Under the pieces are notes generated by a model. The model was not told the origin of the DNA. It ran no database searches and saw only the letters and a program-made list of their open reading frames with translations. Both the position numbers and the translations under genes were made by a program. DNA of 36,849 nucleotides from an uncultured Ectothiorhodospiraceae bacterium (lineage in GTDB: Bacteria; Pseudomonadota; Gammaproteobacteria; Nitrococcales; Halorhodospiraceae): contig CAJXKI010000005.1 in the NCBI GenBank assembly GCA_913055765.1, forward strand, positions 1 through 36,849, in the 5' to 3' direction. This document shows, piece after piece, positions 23,028-31,306 of the stretch. The stretch's first letter is position 1. Every line of letters begins with the position of its first letter.

Positions 23028-25739
23028 ATGCAGGACATGTTCAACCTGGCGGTGGTGCTCTCGGCGGTGGACCGGGCGACCGGCCCGATCCGCCAGGTCC
23101 AGCAGTCGCTCGGCGGGCTGGGCGAGCAGGCCGAGCGGGTGCGGCGCGTTGGCGAGCAGATGACCGTCGCCGGCGCGTTGTCGCAAGGCGCGGCCAGCCA
23201 GATGTCCGGCGCGCTGGGTCAGGTCGTCCGGCCGGCCATCGAGTTCGAGAGCCAGATGGCGGACGTGCGCAAGGTGGTGGACTTCTCCACCCCGGAGCAG
23301 TTCGCCGAGCTCGGCGCGGATATCCGCCAGCTGTCGACCGAGATCCCGGTCGCCGCCGGCGGGCTGGCGGAGATCGTGGCCGCCGCCGGGCAGTCGGGCG
23401 TGGCGCGCGATAACCTGACGGCCTTCGCCGAGGACGCGGCCAAGATGGCCACCGCCTTCGACATGACCGCCGGCGAGGCCGGTCAAGCGATGGCCTCGAT
23501 CCGTGCCGGGCTGGGCCTGACGCAGCAGGAGATGGTCGCCCTCGGCGACGTCACGAATCACCTCTCCAACAACCTGAATGCCGCCGCCGGCGAGGTCACC
23601 CAGGTGATCCAGCGCCAGGGCGCGGTGGCGGCGTCCGCCGGCCTGGCGGCCGAGGAGACGGCCGCGCTGTCGGCGGCCCTGCTGAACTCCGGGCAGTCCC
23701 CGGAGATCGCGGCGACGGCCCTGAAGAACCTGGTGGGCTCGCTCACTGCCGGCGAGGCCGCGACGAGCAAGCAGTCCCAGGCGCTCGAGCAGCTGGGCTT
23801 CTCTGCGCAGAACATGGCGCAGTTCATGCAGAACGACGCCCAGGCGGCCATCCAGCAGGTGTTCCAGGCCCTCGCGCAGCAGCCTGCCGAGAAGCAGGGA
23901 GCCCTCGCCAAGATGATCTTCGGCGAGGAGAGCAAGGGCGCGATCATGCCCCTGCTCACCAACATGGAGGAGCTCGACAAGGCGTTCCGCCTGGCGGGCG
24001 ATCAGAGCCGCTACGCCGGCTCGATGCAGGCCGAGTACGAGACGCGCTCGGAGACCACGGCGAACGCGCTGCAGCTGTTCACCAACCAGCTGGAGGATCT
24101 GCGGATCACGCTGGGCAGCTTCGTGCTCCCGGCGATGAACGACATGCTGCCGGTGCTACAGGGCATCGTGGAGGGCATCAAGGAGTTCGCCGAGGCGCAC
24201 CCGGGGCTTTTCCGGATCGCGCTCGGCTTCGCCGGCATCCTGGCGGCGGTGCTCGCGGTGGTCGCGCCGATCATGACCGTCGCCGGCGGCCTGACCTTGA
24301 TGGGCTCCTACGGGCTGCAGGGGGTGGGCTTGGTTGTCGGCGCCCTGCGAACGCTCGGCCCTCTGCTGCTCTCGACCGTTCAGTACACACGCACATTCGC
24401 CACCTCTTTCCTGGGATTTGCGGCCCGCAGCGCCCCGGCGGCGATCGCCAGCTTGGCTCGGCTAGGGATGAGCCTGGGCGCCACACTGATCCCGGCGCTC
24501 GGAACGGCGACGACGGTGGCCTGGGGGTTCGCTGCGGCGCTGCTGGCGAACCCGATCACCTGGGTCGTGGCAGCAGTGGTGGCCGCGGCCGGGCTGATCT
24601 ACGCCTTCTGGGGGCCGATCAGCGACTTCTTCAAAGGCCTTTGGAGCGACATTCGCGCGGGGTTTGAATCGGGCTTCCTGGAGGGCGTGGTGGCGGTCCT
24701 TCAGGCGCTCAACCCGGTCTCCTGGGTCGCGGACGGGCTGAACGCCCTGGTGCGCTACCTGTTCGGCGTGGACCTGGCCGCCGCTGGCCGATCGATGCTG
24801 GCATCGCTGTGGTCGGGGCTGGCCTCGGCCTGGTCGGGCGTGACGGGGTTCTTCCAGGCGCGCTGGGATGCGGTGGTCGCCGGTTTTGACGAGGGGCTGA
24901 TACAGGGGCTGGCCGCCCTGGCGCGGCAGATGAACCCGCTGCACTGGATCGCCCAGGCGCTGGATATCGACCTGTCGGCGTCCGGGCGCAAGCTGCTGAT
25001 GACCGTGGTCGACGGGATTCAGTCGGTGGCGATGGCGCCGGTGAACGCGGTCAAGGACGCGCTCGGCGCTGTGCGGGAGCTGCTGCCGTTCTCCGATGCC
25101 AAGAAGGGGCCGCTGTCGGACCTGACGGGCTCCGGGCAGCGGCTGCTGCAAACCCTGGGCGAGGGCGTGGCCGCGCAGGGGGCGACGCCGCTGGCGCGGC
25201 CGTTGAGCGCGGCGATGAGTGCGGCGATGGCAGGGGTCTCGCCGGCGGCCCTGGGCGCCCCGGCAGTGACGGCGCCCGAGCCCTCTGCCCCGGAGCCGCC
25301 GGCGGCAATCCAGGAGGTCCGCCCCCAGGTGCAGGCGCCGACACTGCCGGCGATCCCGGACGCGGTCCAGCGGGTGCGCCCCGCGGTGGAGCCGCCGCCG
25401 ATGCCGGCGGTGCCGGATGCTGTTCAGCGGATCCGCCGTCTCGCCGACCCGCTGCCCGGGCTCTCCGCCCCGGAGCCGCCGGTGACGCCGGCGCCGCGCA
25501 TTGCCCCGTTGCCGCAGCCCGCGGCCGCGCCCGGGGCCGCGGGCGCGGCCGGAGCGGGCGGCGAGCCCGTCAGCGTCACCGTCAACGTGTCGATCGATGC
25601 CGGCGCGGCCGCCGAGGGGGAAGGCGATCTGGCCGATCGGCTGGATGGCCTGCTGCGGGAGCGGGGGCGCGAGATTGCCGACCTGGTGGCCGAGCAGACT
25701 CGCCGCCGCGGACGGCGCAGCTACGAGGATGATCGGTGA
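23028..25739 (+). CDS. Tape measure protein (TP901 type, Mu gp42)
   Basis: This 903-residue protein sets tail length. The N-terminal third is the TP901 core (MADVRKVVDFSTPEQFAELG, IVAAAGQSGVARDNLTAFAE, MTAGEAGQAMASIRAGLGLT, then AATALKNLVGSLTAGEAA). Hydrophobic segments follow near residues 390-430 (GFAGILAAVLAVVAPIMTVA) and 495-530 (ANPITWVVAAVVAAAGLIYA), which may insert in the host membrane during DNA entry. The last ~180 residues are Pro/Ala-rich repeats with a RVRPAVEPPPMP-like phrase repeated two to three times, then a short coiled end. Correct length and position for a tail of this class. Confidence 0.93.
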   Translation: MQDMFNLAVVLSAVDRATGPIRQVQQSLGGLGEQAERVRRVGEQMTVAGALSQGAASQMSGALGQVVRPAIEFESQMADVRKVVDFSTPEQFAELGADIRQLSTEIPVAAGGLAEIVAAAGQSGVARDNLTAFAEDAAKMATAFDMTAGEAGQAMASIRAGLGLTQQEMVALGDVTNHLSNNLNAAAGEVTQVIQRQGAVAASAGLAAEETAALSAALLNSGQSPEIAATALKNLVGSLTAGEAATSKQSQALEQLGFSAQNMAQFMQNDAQAAIQQVFQALAQQPAEKQGALAKMIFGEESKGAIMPLLTNMEELDKAFRLAGDQSRYAGSMQAEYETRSETTANALQLFTNQLEDLRITLGSFVLPAMNDMLPVLQGIVEGIKEFAEAHPGLFRIALGFAGILAAVLAVVAPIMTVAGGLTLMGSYGLQGVGLVVGALRTLGPLLLSTVQYTRTFATSFLGFAARSAPAAIASLARLGMSLGATLIPALGTATTVAWGFAAALLANPITWVVAAVVAAAGLIYAFWGPISDFFKGLWSDIRAGFESGFLEGVVAVLQALNPVSWVADGLNALVRYLFGVDLAAAGRSMLASLWSGLASAWSGVTGFFQARWDAVVAGFDEGLIQGLAALARQMNPLHWIAQALDIDLSASGRKLLMTVVDGIQSVAMAPVNAVKDALGAVRELLPFSDAKKGPLSDLTGSGQRLLQTLGEGVAAQGATPLARPLSAAMSAAMAGVSPAALGAPAVTAPEPSAPEPPAAIQEVRPQVQAPTLPAIPDAVQRVRPAVEPPPMPAVPDAVQRIRRLADPLPGLSAPEPPVTPAPRIAPLPQPAAAPGAAGAAGAGGEPVSVTVNVSIDAGAAAEGEGDLADRLDGLLRERGREIADLVAEQTRRRGRRSYEDDR

Positions 25740-26233
25740 TGTTCGTGAAGTTCGGCTCGATCCCGCTAGAGGTCCTGCGCGTCGACGGCCTGGAGCTCCG
25801 TGATACCTGGGCCTACAGCGAGCACGGCGCCATCGAGGGGGAGCCGCGGCTGCAGTTCCAGGGCAAGGGGCTGCGCCGCGCCACGGTCGATTTCAGGCTG
25901 CGCGCGGAGCACGGCGACCCGGAGGCGTTGCTCGACCAGCTGCGCCAGGCGGGGGATAGCGGCGAGGCGCGGCTGCTCCAGCGCGGTGACGGCCGCGAGC
26001 TCGGGCGGTTCGTGGTCACGGAGCTCAGCGATCAGCCCGGCTGGGCGCTCGCCGACGGCAAGCCGGTGGCCATCACCGCCAAGATGAAGCTCCGAGAGTA
26101 CGTCGGGCAGGCCTTCGCGCCCCGCGGCGAGGCCGCCGGTGCGGGCGACTCGCCACGGGCGCAGCGCGCCACGCAGAGCGGGGGCGGCGGCCGGCCTGAT
26201 GACGTCAGCTCCAGCGAGATCGTGAGGCGCTAG
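25739..26233 (+). CDS. P2 U-like tail/baseplate protein
   Basis: This 164-residue protein matches the P2 gpU family: FVKFGSIPLEVLRVDGLELR, DTWAYSEHGAIEGEPRLQFQ, then RATVDFRLRAEHGDPEALLD and GRFVVTELSDQPGWALADGK. U proteins sit at the tube-baseplate junction. The C-terminal 40 residues are Gly/Ser-rich and probably disordered. The ATG at 25739 is preferred over a GTG at 25736, and both overlap the tape measure stop. Confidence 0.86.
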   Translation: MFVKFGSIPLEVLRVDGLELRDTWAYSEHGAIEGEPRLQFQGKGLRRATVDFRLRAEHGDPEALLDQLRQAGDSGEARLLQRGDGRELGRFVVTELSDQPGWALADGKPVAITAKMKLREYVGQAFAPRGEAAGAGDSPRAQRATQSGGGGRPDDVSSSEIVRR

Positions 26234-26458
26234 ATGGCCGACGAGCTGTACCTTGAGCACACCACGAGCGAGGGCGAGCGGTGGGATCAGCTCGCCTACC
26301 GCTACTACGGCGATCCGAACCGCTACGAGGAGATCATCCGGGCGAACCCGGACGTGCCGATCCGGCCACTCCTGCCCTCCGGCGTGCGCCTGCTGATCCC
26401 GGTCGCCGAGGCGACCGAGCGCCTGCCCGTCAACCAGCTGCCACCCTGGAAGCGGTAG
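26234..26458 (+). CDS. Tail protein X (LysM-like)
   Basis: This 74-residue protein is the phage tail protein X family, a LysM-like fold. It shows SEGERWDQLAYRYYGDPNRY, EEIIRANPDVPIRPLLPSGV and RLLIPV, all standard. In P2 and Mu it links the U and D components of the baseplate hub. It begins directly after the U stop and ends three bases before the D gene. Confidence 0.92.
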   Translation: MADELYLEHTTSEGERWDQLAYRYYGDPNRYEEIIRANPDVPIRPLLPSGVRLLIPVAEATERLPVNQLPPWKR

Positions 26459-26461
26459 CCG

Positions 26462-27445
26462 ATGCGCGTGCCCACGCCAGCCTGGTCGCTCATCTACCAG
26501 GGCAAGAACATCACCCAAGATATCGCCGGTGACGTCATCTCGGTCACCTACACCGACAAGCTCCACGGCGAGAGCGACGACCTGGAGCTGGAGATTGAGG
26601 ACCGCGACGGTCGCTGGCGGGATGCCTGGTATCCGGGCAAGGGCGATACGATCGAGGCGACGATCGGCCTGGACCCGGGCGGCATGATGCCGGCCGGCAC
26701 CTTCAAGATCGACGAGATCTCGTTCCGCGGCGACGGCCGCGGCGATACGGTGACCATCCGTGCGCTGGCGGCCGCGATCACGCAGGAGCTGCGCACCCGG
26801 CGCTCCGAGTCGTACGAGGGCACGGACCTGGCCACCGTTATCGACCAGGTGGCCGCGCGCCACGAGCTCGAGGTCGTCGGACCTATCGACCCGGTGCCGC
26901 TGGAGCGTGTCAGCCAGGACGACGAGAGCGACCTGGCGTTCATCAAGCGCCTGGCGGAGACCTACGGCCACGCGGCCACGGTGCGCGGCGATCAGCTGGT
27001 CTTCCATCGGATGGAGGAGCTGCGCGCCGGCAACGCCGCGCTGGTGCTGTCGAGGCGGGAGCTGGCGCGCTACCAGCTGCAGGACCAGGGCCAGCGGATC
27101 TACCAGGCCGCCACGGTCAGCTACCAGGACCCGGAGACCAAGGAGCTGGTCGAGCACACCGTCGAGGCGCAGGGCGTGGCGAGTGGCGACACGCTCAAGC
27201 GCTATATCCGGGCGGAGAACCCGGCACAGGCCGAGAAGAAGGCGAAGGCGCTGCTCGACGAGCAGAACCGGCGCGAGGTGGCCGGCTCGCTAACGGTTGA
27301 CGGGCGCCCGCAGCTGGTCGCTGGGGTCAATATCGCGCTCGAGCAGATGGGCCGGCTCGGCGGCACGTACCTGATCACGGAGTCGACGCACAGCCAGGAC
27401 CGTAAGGGCGGCTACACAACGGAGCTGGAGGTGGAGCGTGTATAG
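26462..27445 (+). CDS. Baseplate hub protein D (late control D family)
   Basis: This 327-residue protein matches P2 gpD: PAWSLIYQGKNITQDIAGDV, DKLHGESDDLELEIEDRDGR with WYPGKGDTIEATIGL, and a middle QDDESDLAFIKRLAETYGHA segment that is diagnostic. The C-terminal GGTYLITESTHSQDRKGGYT is also conserved. It forms the trimeric hub (gp27-like) around the tube tip. It overlaps the V gene by 8 bp. Confidence 0.94.
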   Translation: MRVPTPAWSLIYQGKNITQDIAGDVISVTYTDKLHGESDDLELEIEDRDGRWRDAWYPGKGDTIEATIGLDPGGMMPAGTFKIDEISFRGDGRGDTVTIRALAAAITQELRTRRSESYEGTDLATVIDQVAARHELEVVGPIDPVPLERVSQDDESDLAFIKRLAETYGHAATVRGDQLVFHRMEELRAGNAALVLSRRELARYQLQDQGQRIYQAATVSYQDPETKELVEHTVEAQGVASGDTLKRYIRAENPAQAEKKAKALLDEQNRREVAGSLTVDGRPQLVAGVNIALEQMGRLGGTYLITESTHSQDRKGGYTTELEVERV

Positions 27446-28055
27446 GCTAGGCATCGTGACCCGCACCGATACTGCCCGCTGCCGGGTGAAGGTGCGCTTC
27501 CCGGCGCGCGACGACGTTGAGAGCTGGTGGCTCGACGTGCTGCAGCTCAAGACGCACCGGGACAAGGTGTATTGGGTGCCCGATGTGGGCGAGCACGTCG
27601 CGTGCTTCCTGGACGAGCACGGCGAGGACGGCGTGGTCGCGGGGGCGATCTACTCGCAGGCCGACCCGGCGCCGATCGACAGCCAGGACAAGCGCCACGT
27701 CCTGCACGACGACGGGACGATCGAGGAGTATGACCGTCGCTCCCATCGTTGGCTGCTGGACCTGACGCAGAGCCAGGGCACGGCGGTCGTGCGCAACGGC
27801 GCTGTCTCCGTCGTGGTGGGGCCTGAGGGGGTGACCGTCGATGCCGACGGGGACGTCGCCGTGACAGCTCAAGGGGACGTCACCGCCGACGCCGCGGGCT
27901 CGGTAGCGGTCACGGCGGGCACCGAGGCCACGGTAGACGCGCCGATGATCCGGCATAACAGCGGAACCGGCGTGGTCACCGGCGAGTGTATCTGCCACTT
28001 CACGGGCAAGCCGCACGGCGATATCTCATCCGTGGTGACGGCGGGTAAGGAGTAG
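27438..28055 (+). CDS. Baseplate assembly protein V (spike)
   Basis: This 205-residue protein is the gpV family: YRLGIVTRTDTARCRVKVRF, then WWLDVLQLK and VYWVPDVGEHVACFLDEHGE, the OB-fold typical of spikes. The later half has beta-helix-like repeats with alternating Val and Asp/Thr (GAVSVVVGPEGVTVDADGDV, AVTAQGDVTADAAGSV), forming the triple-stranded needle. The end includes CICHFTGKPHGDIS, where His/Cys may hold the tip metal ion. It pierces the outer membrane. Start is GTG at 27438. Confidence 0.92.
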   Translation: MYRLGIVTRTDTARCRVKVRFPARDDVESWWLDVLQLKTHRDKVYWVPDVGEHVACFLDEHGEDGVVAGAIYSQADPAPIDSQDKRHVLHDDGTIEEYDRRSHRWLLDLTQSQGTAVVRNGAVSVVVGPEGVTVDADGDVAVTAQGDVTADAAGSVAVTAGTEATVDAPMIRHNSGTGVVTGECICHFTGKPHGDISSVVTAGKE

Positions 28056-28057
28056 CC

Positions 28058-28255
28058 GTGGCGCTCGATAAGCAGGTGCTGTCGTCGCTGATCGTCTCCG
28101 AGCTGGAGGCGAAGGGGTTCGTCGCCTCGGGGGACCACTCGTACGCCCAGGATCTGGCGGACGCTATCGCTGCAGCGGTGGTCGCTCACGTCCAGGCGTA
28201 TGCGGAGGTGACCGTCGACTCTGGCAGCTCGGCGGGGACGTACCCGGTCGAGTAG
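28058..28255 (+). CDS. Hypothetical small protein after spike gene
   Basis: This 65-residue protein (GTG start three bases after the V stop) is mainly helical, with LSSLIVSELEAKGFVASGDH and YAQDLADAIAAAVVAHVQAY, ending in a Ser/Gly-rich strand. Similar 60-70 residue proteins occur between V and W in Mu-like prophages. Function unknown; may accompany baseplate assembly. Confidence 0.65.
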   Translation: MALDKQVLSSLIVSELEAKGFVASGDHSYAQDLADAIAAAVVAHVQAYAEVTVDSGSSAGTYPVE

Positions 28256-28395
28256 CGCTGGGCCGGGGGGTTGACGCTGCGCTTCGCCCTGGAGACGCTA
28301 GGCGCACCCCCCTCGCCCGCCTCCCTCTCCCTTCTGCATCACCCCGGAAGCCTTTCCGGCGAGAGCGTATCCGGCGCCGAGCGCACCCTGTGCGC
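28256..28395 (+). promoter_or_regulatory. Late promoter region upstream of baseplate W gene (PP-like)
   Basis: The 140-bp gap contains the third copy of the dyad, CCGGAA-GCCT-TTCCGG at 28344-28359. A CACCCT at 28384-28389 is about 32.5 bases from the dyad centre, in the same relative place as candidate -10 boxes at the other two copies, and keeps the A2 and T6 positions. Transcription would then begin at about 28396, at or next to the W start codon. A pyrimidine-rich stretch (28303-28338) precedes the dyad. I see no gene in this gap. Confidence 0.58.
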
Positions 28396-28758
28396 ATGGC
28401 TCGGGATCTTCGCGACATCCGCGCGCTGCACTGGCAGCCCCGGCTCGCCGCTGACGGCGAAGTCGTCGAGGGGGTCGCCGACGTCGCGCAGGCGATCCGG
28501 ATCATCCTGACCACCCCCAAAGGCAGCGACCCGCACCGCCCCGAGTTCGGTTCTGACATCTGGCGGTACATCGACTGGCCGGTCACCGAAGTGCGCCCGC
28601 AGATCGTGCGCGAGGTGCGCGAGGCCATCTCGGCCTGGGAGCCGCGCGCCGAGGTCCTGTCGGTGTCGGTCGAGCCCGCCAACGGCCGTCTGTGGGTACG
28701 GGTGCGCTGGCGACTGGTCGATGCCCTCGATGAGCAAGTCACGGAGGTGGCAGCGTGA
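28396..28758 (+). CDS. Baseplate wedge protein W (gp25-like)
   Basis: This 120-residue protein fits the GPW/gp25 family: ALHWQPRLAADGEVVEGVAD, VAQAIRIILTTPKGSDPHRP and EFGSDIWRYIDWPV. W is part of the wedge that starts sheath assembly. The ATG at 28396 is the sensible start for the fold; a GTG at 28390 is the only in-frame alternative nearby. There is no visible Shine-Dalgarno, consistent with a leaderless message from the predicted promoter. Overlaps J by four bases. Confidence 0.9.
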   Translation: MARDLRDIRALHWQPRLAADGEVVEGVADVAQAIRIILTTPKGSDPHRPEFGSDIWRYIDWPVTEVRPQIVREVREAISAWEPRAEVLSVSVEPANGRLWVRVRWRLVDALDEQVTEVAA

Positions 28759-29861
28759 ACGATCTGCCGCGCCCCGAGTTCGTCGAGCGGGATCCCGAGG
28801 CGATCACCCAGGAGCTCGTCAATCAGTACGAGCAGATGACGGGCAAGACCCTGCAGCCCGGCCAGTGGGAGCGGGTCTTTCTCGACGTCATCGCCTATCG
28901 TGACGCGCTGATCCGCCAGCAGGTGCAGCTTACCGGCGAGCAGAACCTGCTCGCCTACGCGCGCTTTCCGATGCTCGACCACCTGGGCGCATTCTACGGG
29001 GTCGAGCGCCTGCCGGCGCGGGCCGCCGTTACCGAGCTCCAGTTTACCTCGGCTGCTGAGCGCGCCGAGGATGTCGATGTCCCCAAGGGCACGCGGGTTC
29101 GCAGCAAGGACGGTAAGGTCGACTTCGCTACCGACCAGGCGCTCACCGTGCCCGCCGGCGGCGGCAGCGCGAGCGTTTCCGCGACGGCTGTGACGGCCGG
29201 CGACCTCGGTAATGGCTACCGCAGCGGCGAGCTGGACAAACTGGTCGACCCGGTCGACGGCATCGCCAGCGCCACCAACACGGCTGTGACCTTCGGCGGT
29301 GCGACCGAGGAAGGGGATGAGCGGCTGCGCGATCGTATCCAGGGGGCGCCAGAGCGGCTGACCGTGGCCGGCTCTTTTGGCGCCTATCGCTGGCACGCGA
29401 TCAGCGCGCACCAGGACGTCACCGACGCGAGCGTCATCAGTCCGTCCCCGGGGGTCGTGCAGGTCTGCATCCTGGTGAAGGACGGGCTGCCCTCGCAAGA
29501 CATGCTCGCCCTGGTCGAGAGCGCACTGTCGGACGAGCGTGTGCGCCCGCTCACAGACCAGGTCCAGGTCATCGCGCCCACCCGCATCGGGTACACGATC
29601 GACGCCACCCTGACGCTTTACAGCGACACGGACGTCGAGGCCGCCAAGGCGCGGGCCTTGGCGGCCGCAGAGGACTGGGCGGCGCGCGCCCGCGCGCGGC
29701 TCGGCCGAGATGTTGTTCCCAACCAGATCGTAGACGCCCTGATGTCGGGCGGGGTCTACGACGTCACACTCGCCAGTCCTGCTCGTCAGGCCCTGGCGCC
29801 CCATGAGTGGGCGGACTGCGACGGCGTCACCGTCAGTGTAAGCGGGGCGCCCGATGGATGA
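28755..29861 (+). CDS. Baseplate protein J
   Basis: This 368-residue protein is the baseplate J family: YARFPMLDHLGAFYGVERLP, RAAVTELQFTSAAERAEDVD, VPKGTRVRSKDGKVDFATD and the VTFGGATEEGDERLRDRIQ motif. It forms the wedge triangle (gp6-like) that opens during contraction. Start is GTG 28755, overlapping the W stop as GTGA, and it overlaps I by 8 bp. All expected regions are present. Confidence 0.94.
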   Translation: MNDLPRPEFVERDPEAITQELVNQYEQMTGKTLQPGQWERVFLDVIAYRDALIRQQVQLTGEQNLLAYARFPMLDHLGAFYGVERLPARAAVTELQFTSAAERAEDVDVPKGTRVRSKDGKVDFATDQALTVPAGGGSASVSATAVTAGDLGNGYRSGELDKLVDPVDGIASATNTAVTFGGATEEGDERLRDRIQGAPERLTVAGSFGAYRWHAISAHQDVTDASVISPSPGVVQVCILVKDGLPSQDMLALVESALSDERVRPLTDQVQVIAPTRIGYTIDATLTLYSDTDVEAAKARALAAAEDWAARARARLGRDVVPNQIVDALMSGGVYDVTLASPARQALAPHEWADCDGVTVSVSGAPDG

Positions 29862-30900
29862 GCGGCTACTCCCCGACGGCATCCGCGACGAGCGTGCCGA
29901 GCGCCTTCTAGCGCTGCTCGACGCCTGGGACGAGATCCCGCTCGAGCGTGCGCTGGTCTACCGCGTATCCGAGGCCAGCCCGGACGCGCTGCGCCAGCTA
30001 GCCTGGCAGTTTCACGTCATGGGTGTTGAAGGCTGGGGGCTCGCGATCACGCGCGACCAGCGCGAGCGCCTGGTCTCTCGCGCCATGGAGCTGCACCGCT
30101 ATAAAGGCACGCCCTGGGCGGTGCGCCGTGCGCTCGAAGCGCTCGGGCTCGAGGCGGAGATCGTGGAGTGGTTCCAGGCCGGCGCCGACGATCTTGGGCC
30201 CTTCGAGTTCGCCCTGCGTGCGACGATCAGCGAGCCGATCGAGTCCGGCGTGTTGCTGAACGCGGATACCTCCGATCGGCTGCGGCCTACCATCGATGCC
30301 TTCAAGTCAGCGCGCTCACACCTGGTTTGGATCGCGTTCGCCGTGCGCCTCTCGGTGCCTATGCCGGCGCCGGAGCTAATCGGTAGCCGCCGGGTGCGGC
30401 GGCGCACGGGGCTCGGAGTGCCGATCCTGCCGACTTTCGATGCCTGGGCCCTGGACGGTGCCCGGCTCGACCAGCGCGCCCTAGAGCAGTTCCGGAAGGT
30501 GGCGGTGGTCACCACGGCGCCGGTACGCCTGGGGCGCGCGAGCACCCTGGACCAGGCCCTGCGTCTGGACGGGGACGGCCTGGCCGGCCTGGCCATGGAC
30601 CGCTGGATCCCCTACCGCGAAGACGGCCGCATTCCGCCCCTGGCCCGGCTGGGGGTCACGTCGGCGGCGCGCACCCGGGCGCCTGCCGGTGGTGCGGCCG
30701 CCGCGGCCCGGCCGACGGCGCGCTCGCGCTGGCTGGCGCCGGTGACCGCCGAGGCGGACCACCGCCCTGCCCTGACCACCCGCACGGCCGCGGCGCTGCG
30801 GCGGCCGGAGATCCGCGGCCTGGACCACATGCCCACCCTCGACGCGGCGCCGGTGGACGCCGCGCCCTTAGATATCCCGATGGAGGCCACCAATGCCTGA
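29854..30900 (+). CDS. Tail protein I with C-terminal extension
   Basis: This 348-residue protein is the P2 gpI family in its N-terminal ~190 residues: LLALLDAWDEIPLERALVYR, LRQLAWQFHVMGVEGWGLAI and HRYKGTPWAVRRALEALGL. It attaches the fibre to the baseplate wedge. The family is usually shorter (about 180-200 residues). The remaining ~150 residues are Ala/Arg/Pro-rich low-complexity sequence with repeats of DHMPTLDAAP-like and RTRAP-like phrases. The extension may form an added arm that carries the downstream fibre proteins. Overlaps the next gene by 8 bp. Confidence 0.88.
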   Translation: MDERLLPDGIRDERAERLLALLDAWDEIPLERALVYRVSEASPDALRQLAWQFHVMGVEGWGLAITRDQRERLVSRAMELHRYKGTPWAVRRALEALGLEAEIVEWFQAGADDLGPFEFALRATISEPIESGVLLNADTSDRLRPTIDAFKSARSHLVWIAFAVRLSVPMPAPELIGSRRVRRRTGLGVPILPTFDAWALDGARLDQRALEQFRKVAVVTTAPVRLGRASTLDQALRLDGDGLAGLAMDRWIPYREDGRIPPLARLGVTSAARTRAPAGGAAAAARPTARSRWLAPVTAEADHRPALTTRTAAALRRPEIRGLDHMPTLDAAPVDAAPLDIPMEATNA

Positions 30901-31303
30901 CACCTGGAAACAGGCCCGCGTGCTCGGGGCCTTTTACGACCGCTTGGCCGAGGGGGTCGCGGGCCAGACCGCTTGCCCGCAGATCGCGTCCTTCGGCGTC
31001 TGCTACGGCTGGATCGACACCAGCGGGGATATGCCGCAACCCGAGGAGCCGCCGTTCGATGCCGAGTCCCTGCCGGGGTCGCTCGTGCATACGGGGCTGG
31101 TGACGGCGGAGCCGTCGGGCAAGTCGGTGCTGGCGACGGCCGTGATCCCCGAGGGGGCGGTGGCGGAGCCGACGCAGGTGACCGCCATCGGGCTGTTCGA
31201 CCAGACCGACACGCTCGTGGCCGCGGTGAGCTTTCTTCCGGAGTGGATCACCCCGGACAAGCGCTACGAGCACCTGGTCCACATGACGTTCCCGGAGGAG
31301 TGA
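30893..31303 (+). CDS. Tail fibre region protein, P2 H N-terminus-like
   Basis: This 136-residue protein has the plan of the N-terminal collar domain of P2/Mu tail fibres: SLVHTGLVTAEPSGKSVLAT, VIPEGAVAEPTQVTAIGLFD and LVAAVSFLPEWITPDKRYEH. It probably links the baseplate protein I to the receptor-binding protein. A full fibre would have a long shaft, which is lacking here. Family assignment is by local pattern. Confidence 0.65.
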   Translation: MPDTWKQARVLGAFYDRLAEGVAGQTACPQIASFGVCYGWIDTSGDMPQPEEPPFDAESLPGSLVHTGLVTAEPSGKSVLATAVIPEGAVAEPTQVTAIGLFDQTDTLVAAVSFLPEWITPDKRYEHLVHMTFPEE

Positions 31304-31306
31304 TCG

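Noticed and set aside
28271-28299. TTGACG as a sigma-70 -35 box for the W operon
   Set aside because: No acceptable -10 at 16-18 bases; the activator-dyad model explains the gap better.
28271-28510. Short plus-strand frame across the gap before W
   Set aside because: It starts at a TTG with no ribosome site, covers the activator-type dyad and overlaps W in another frame.
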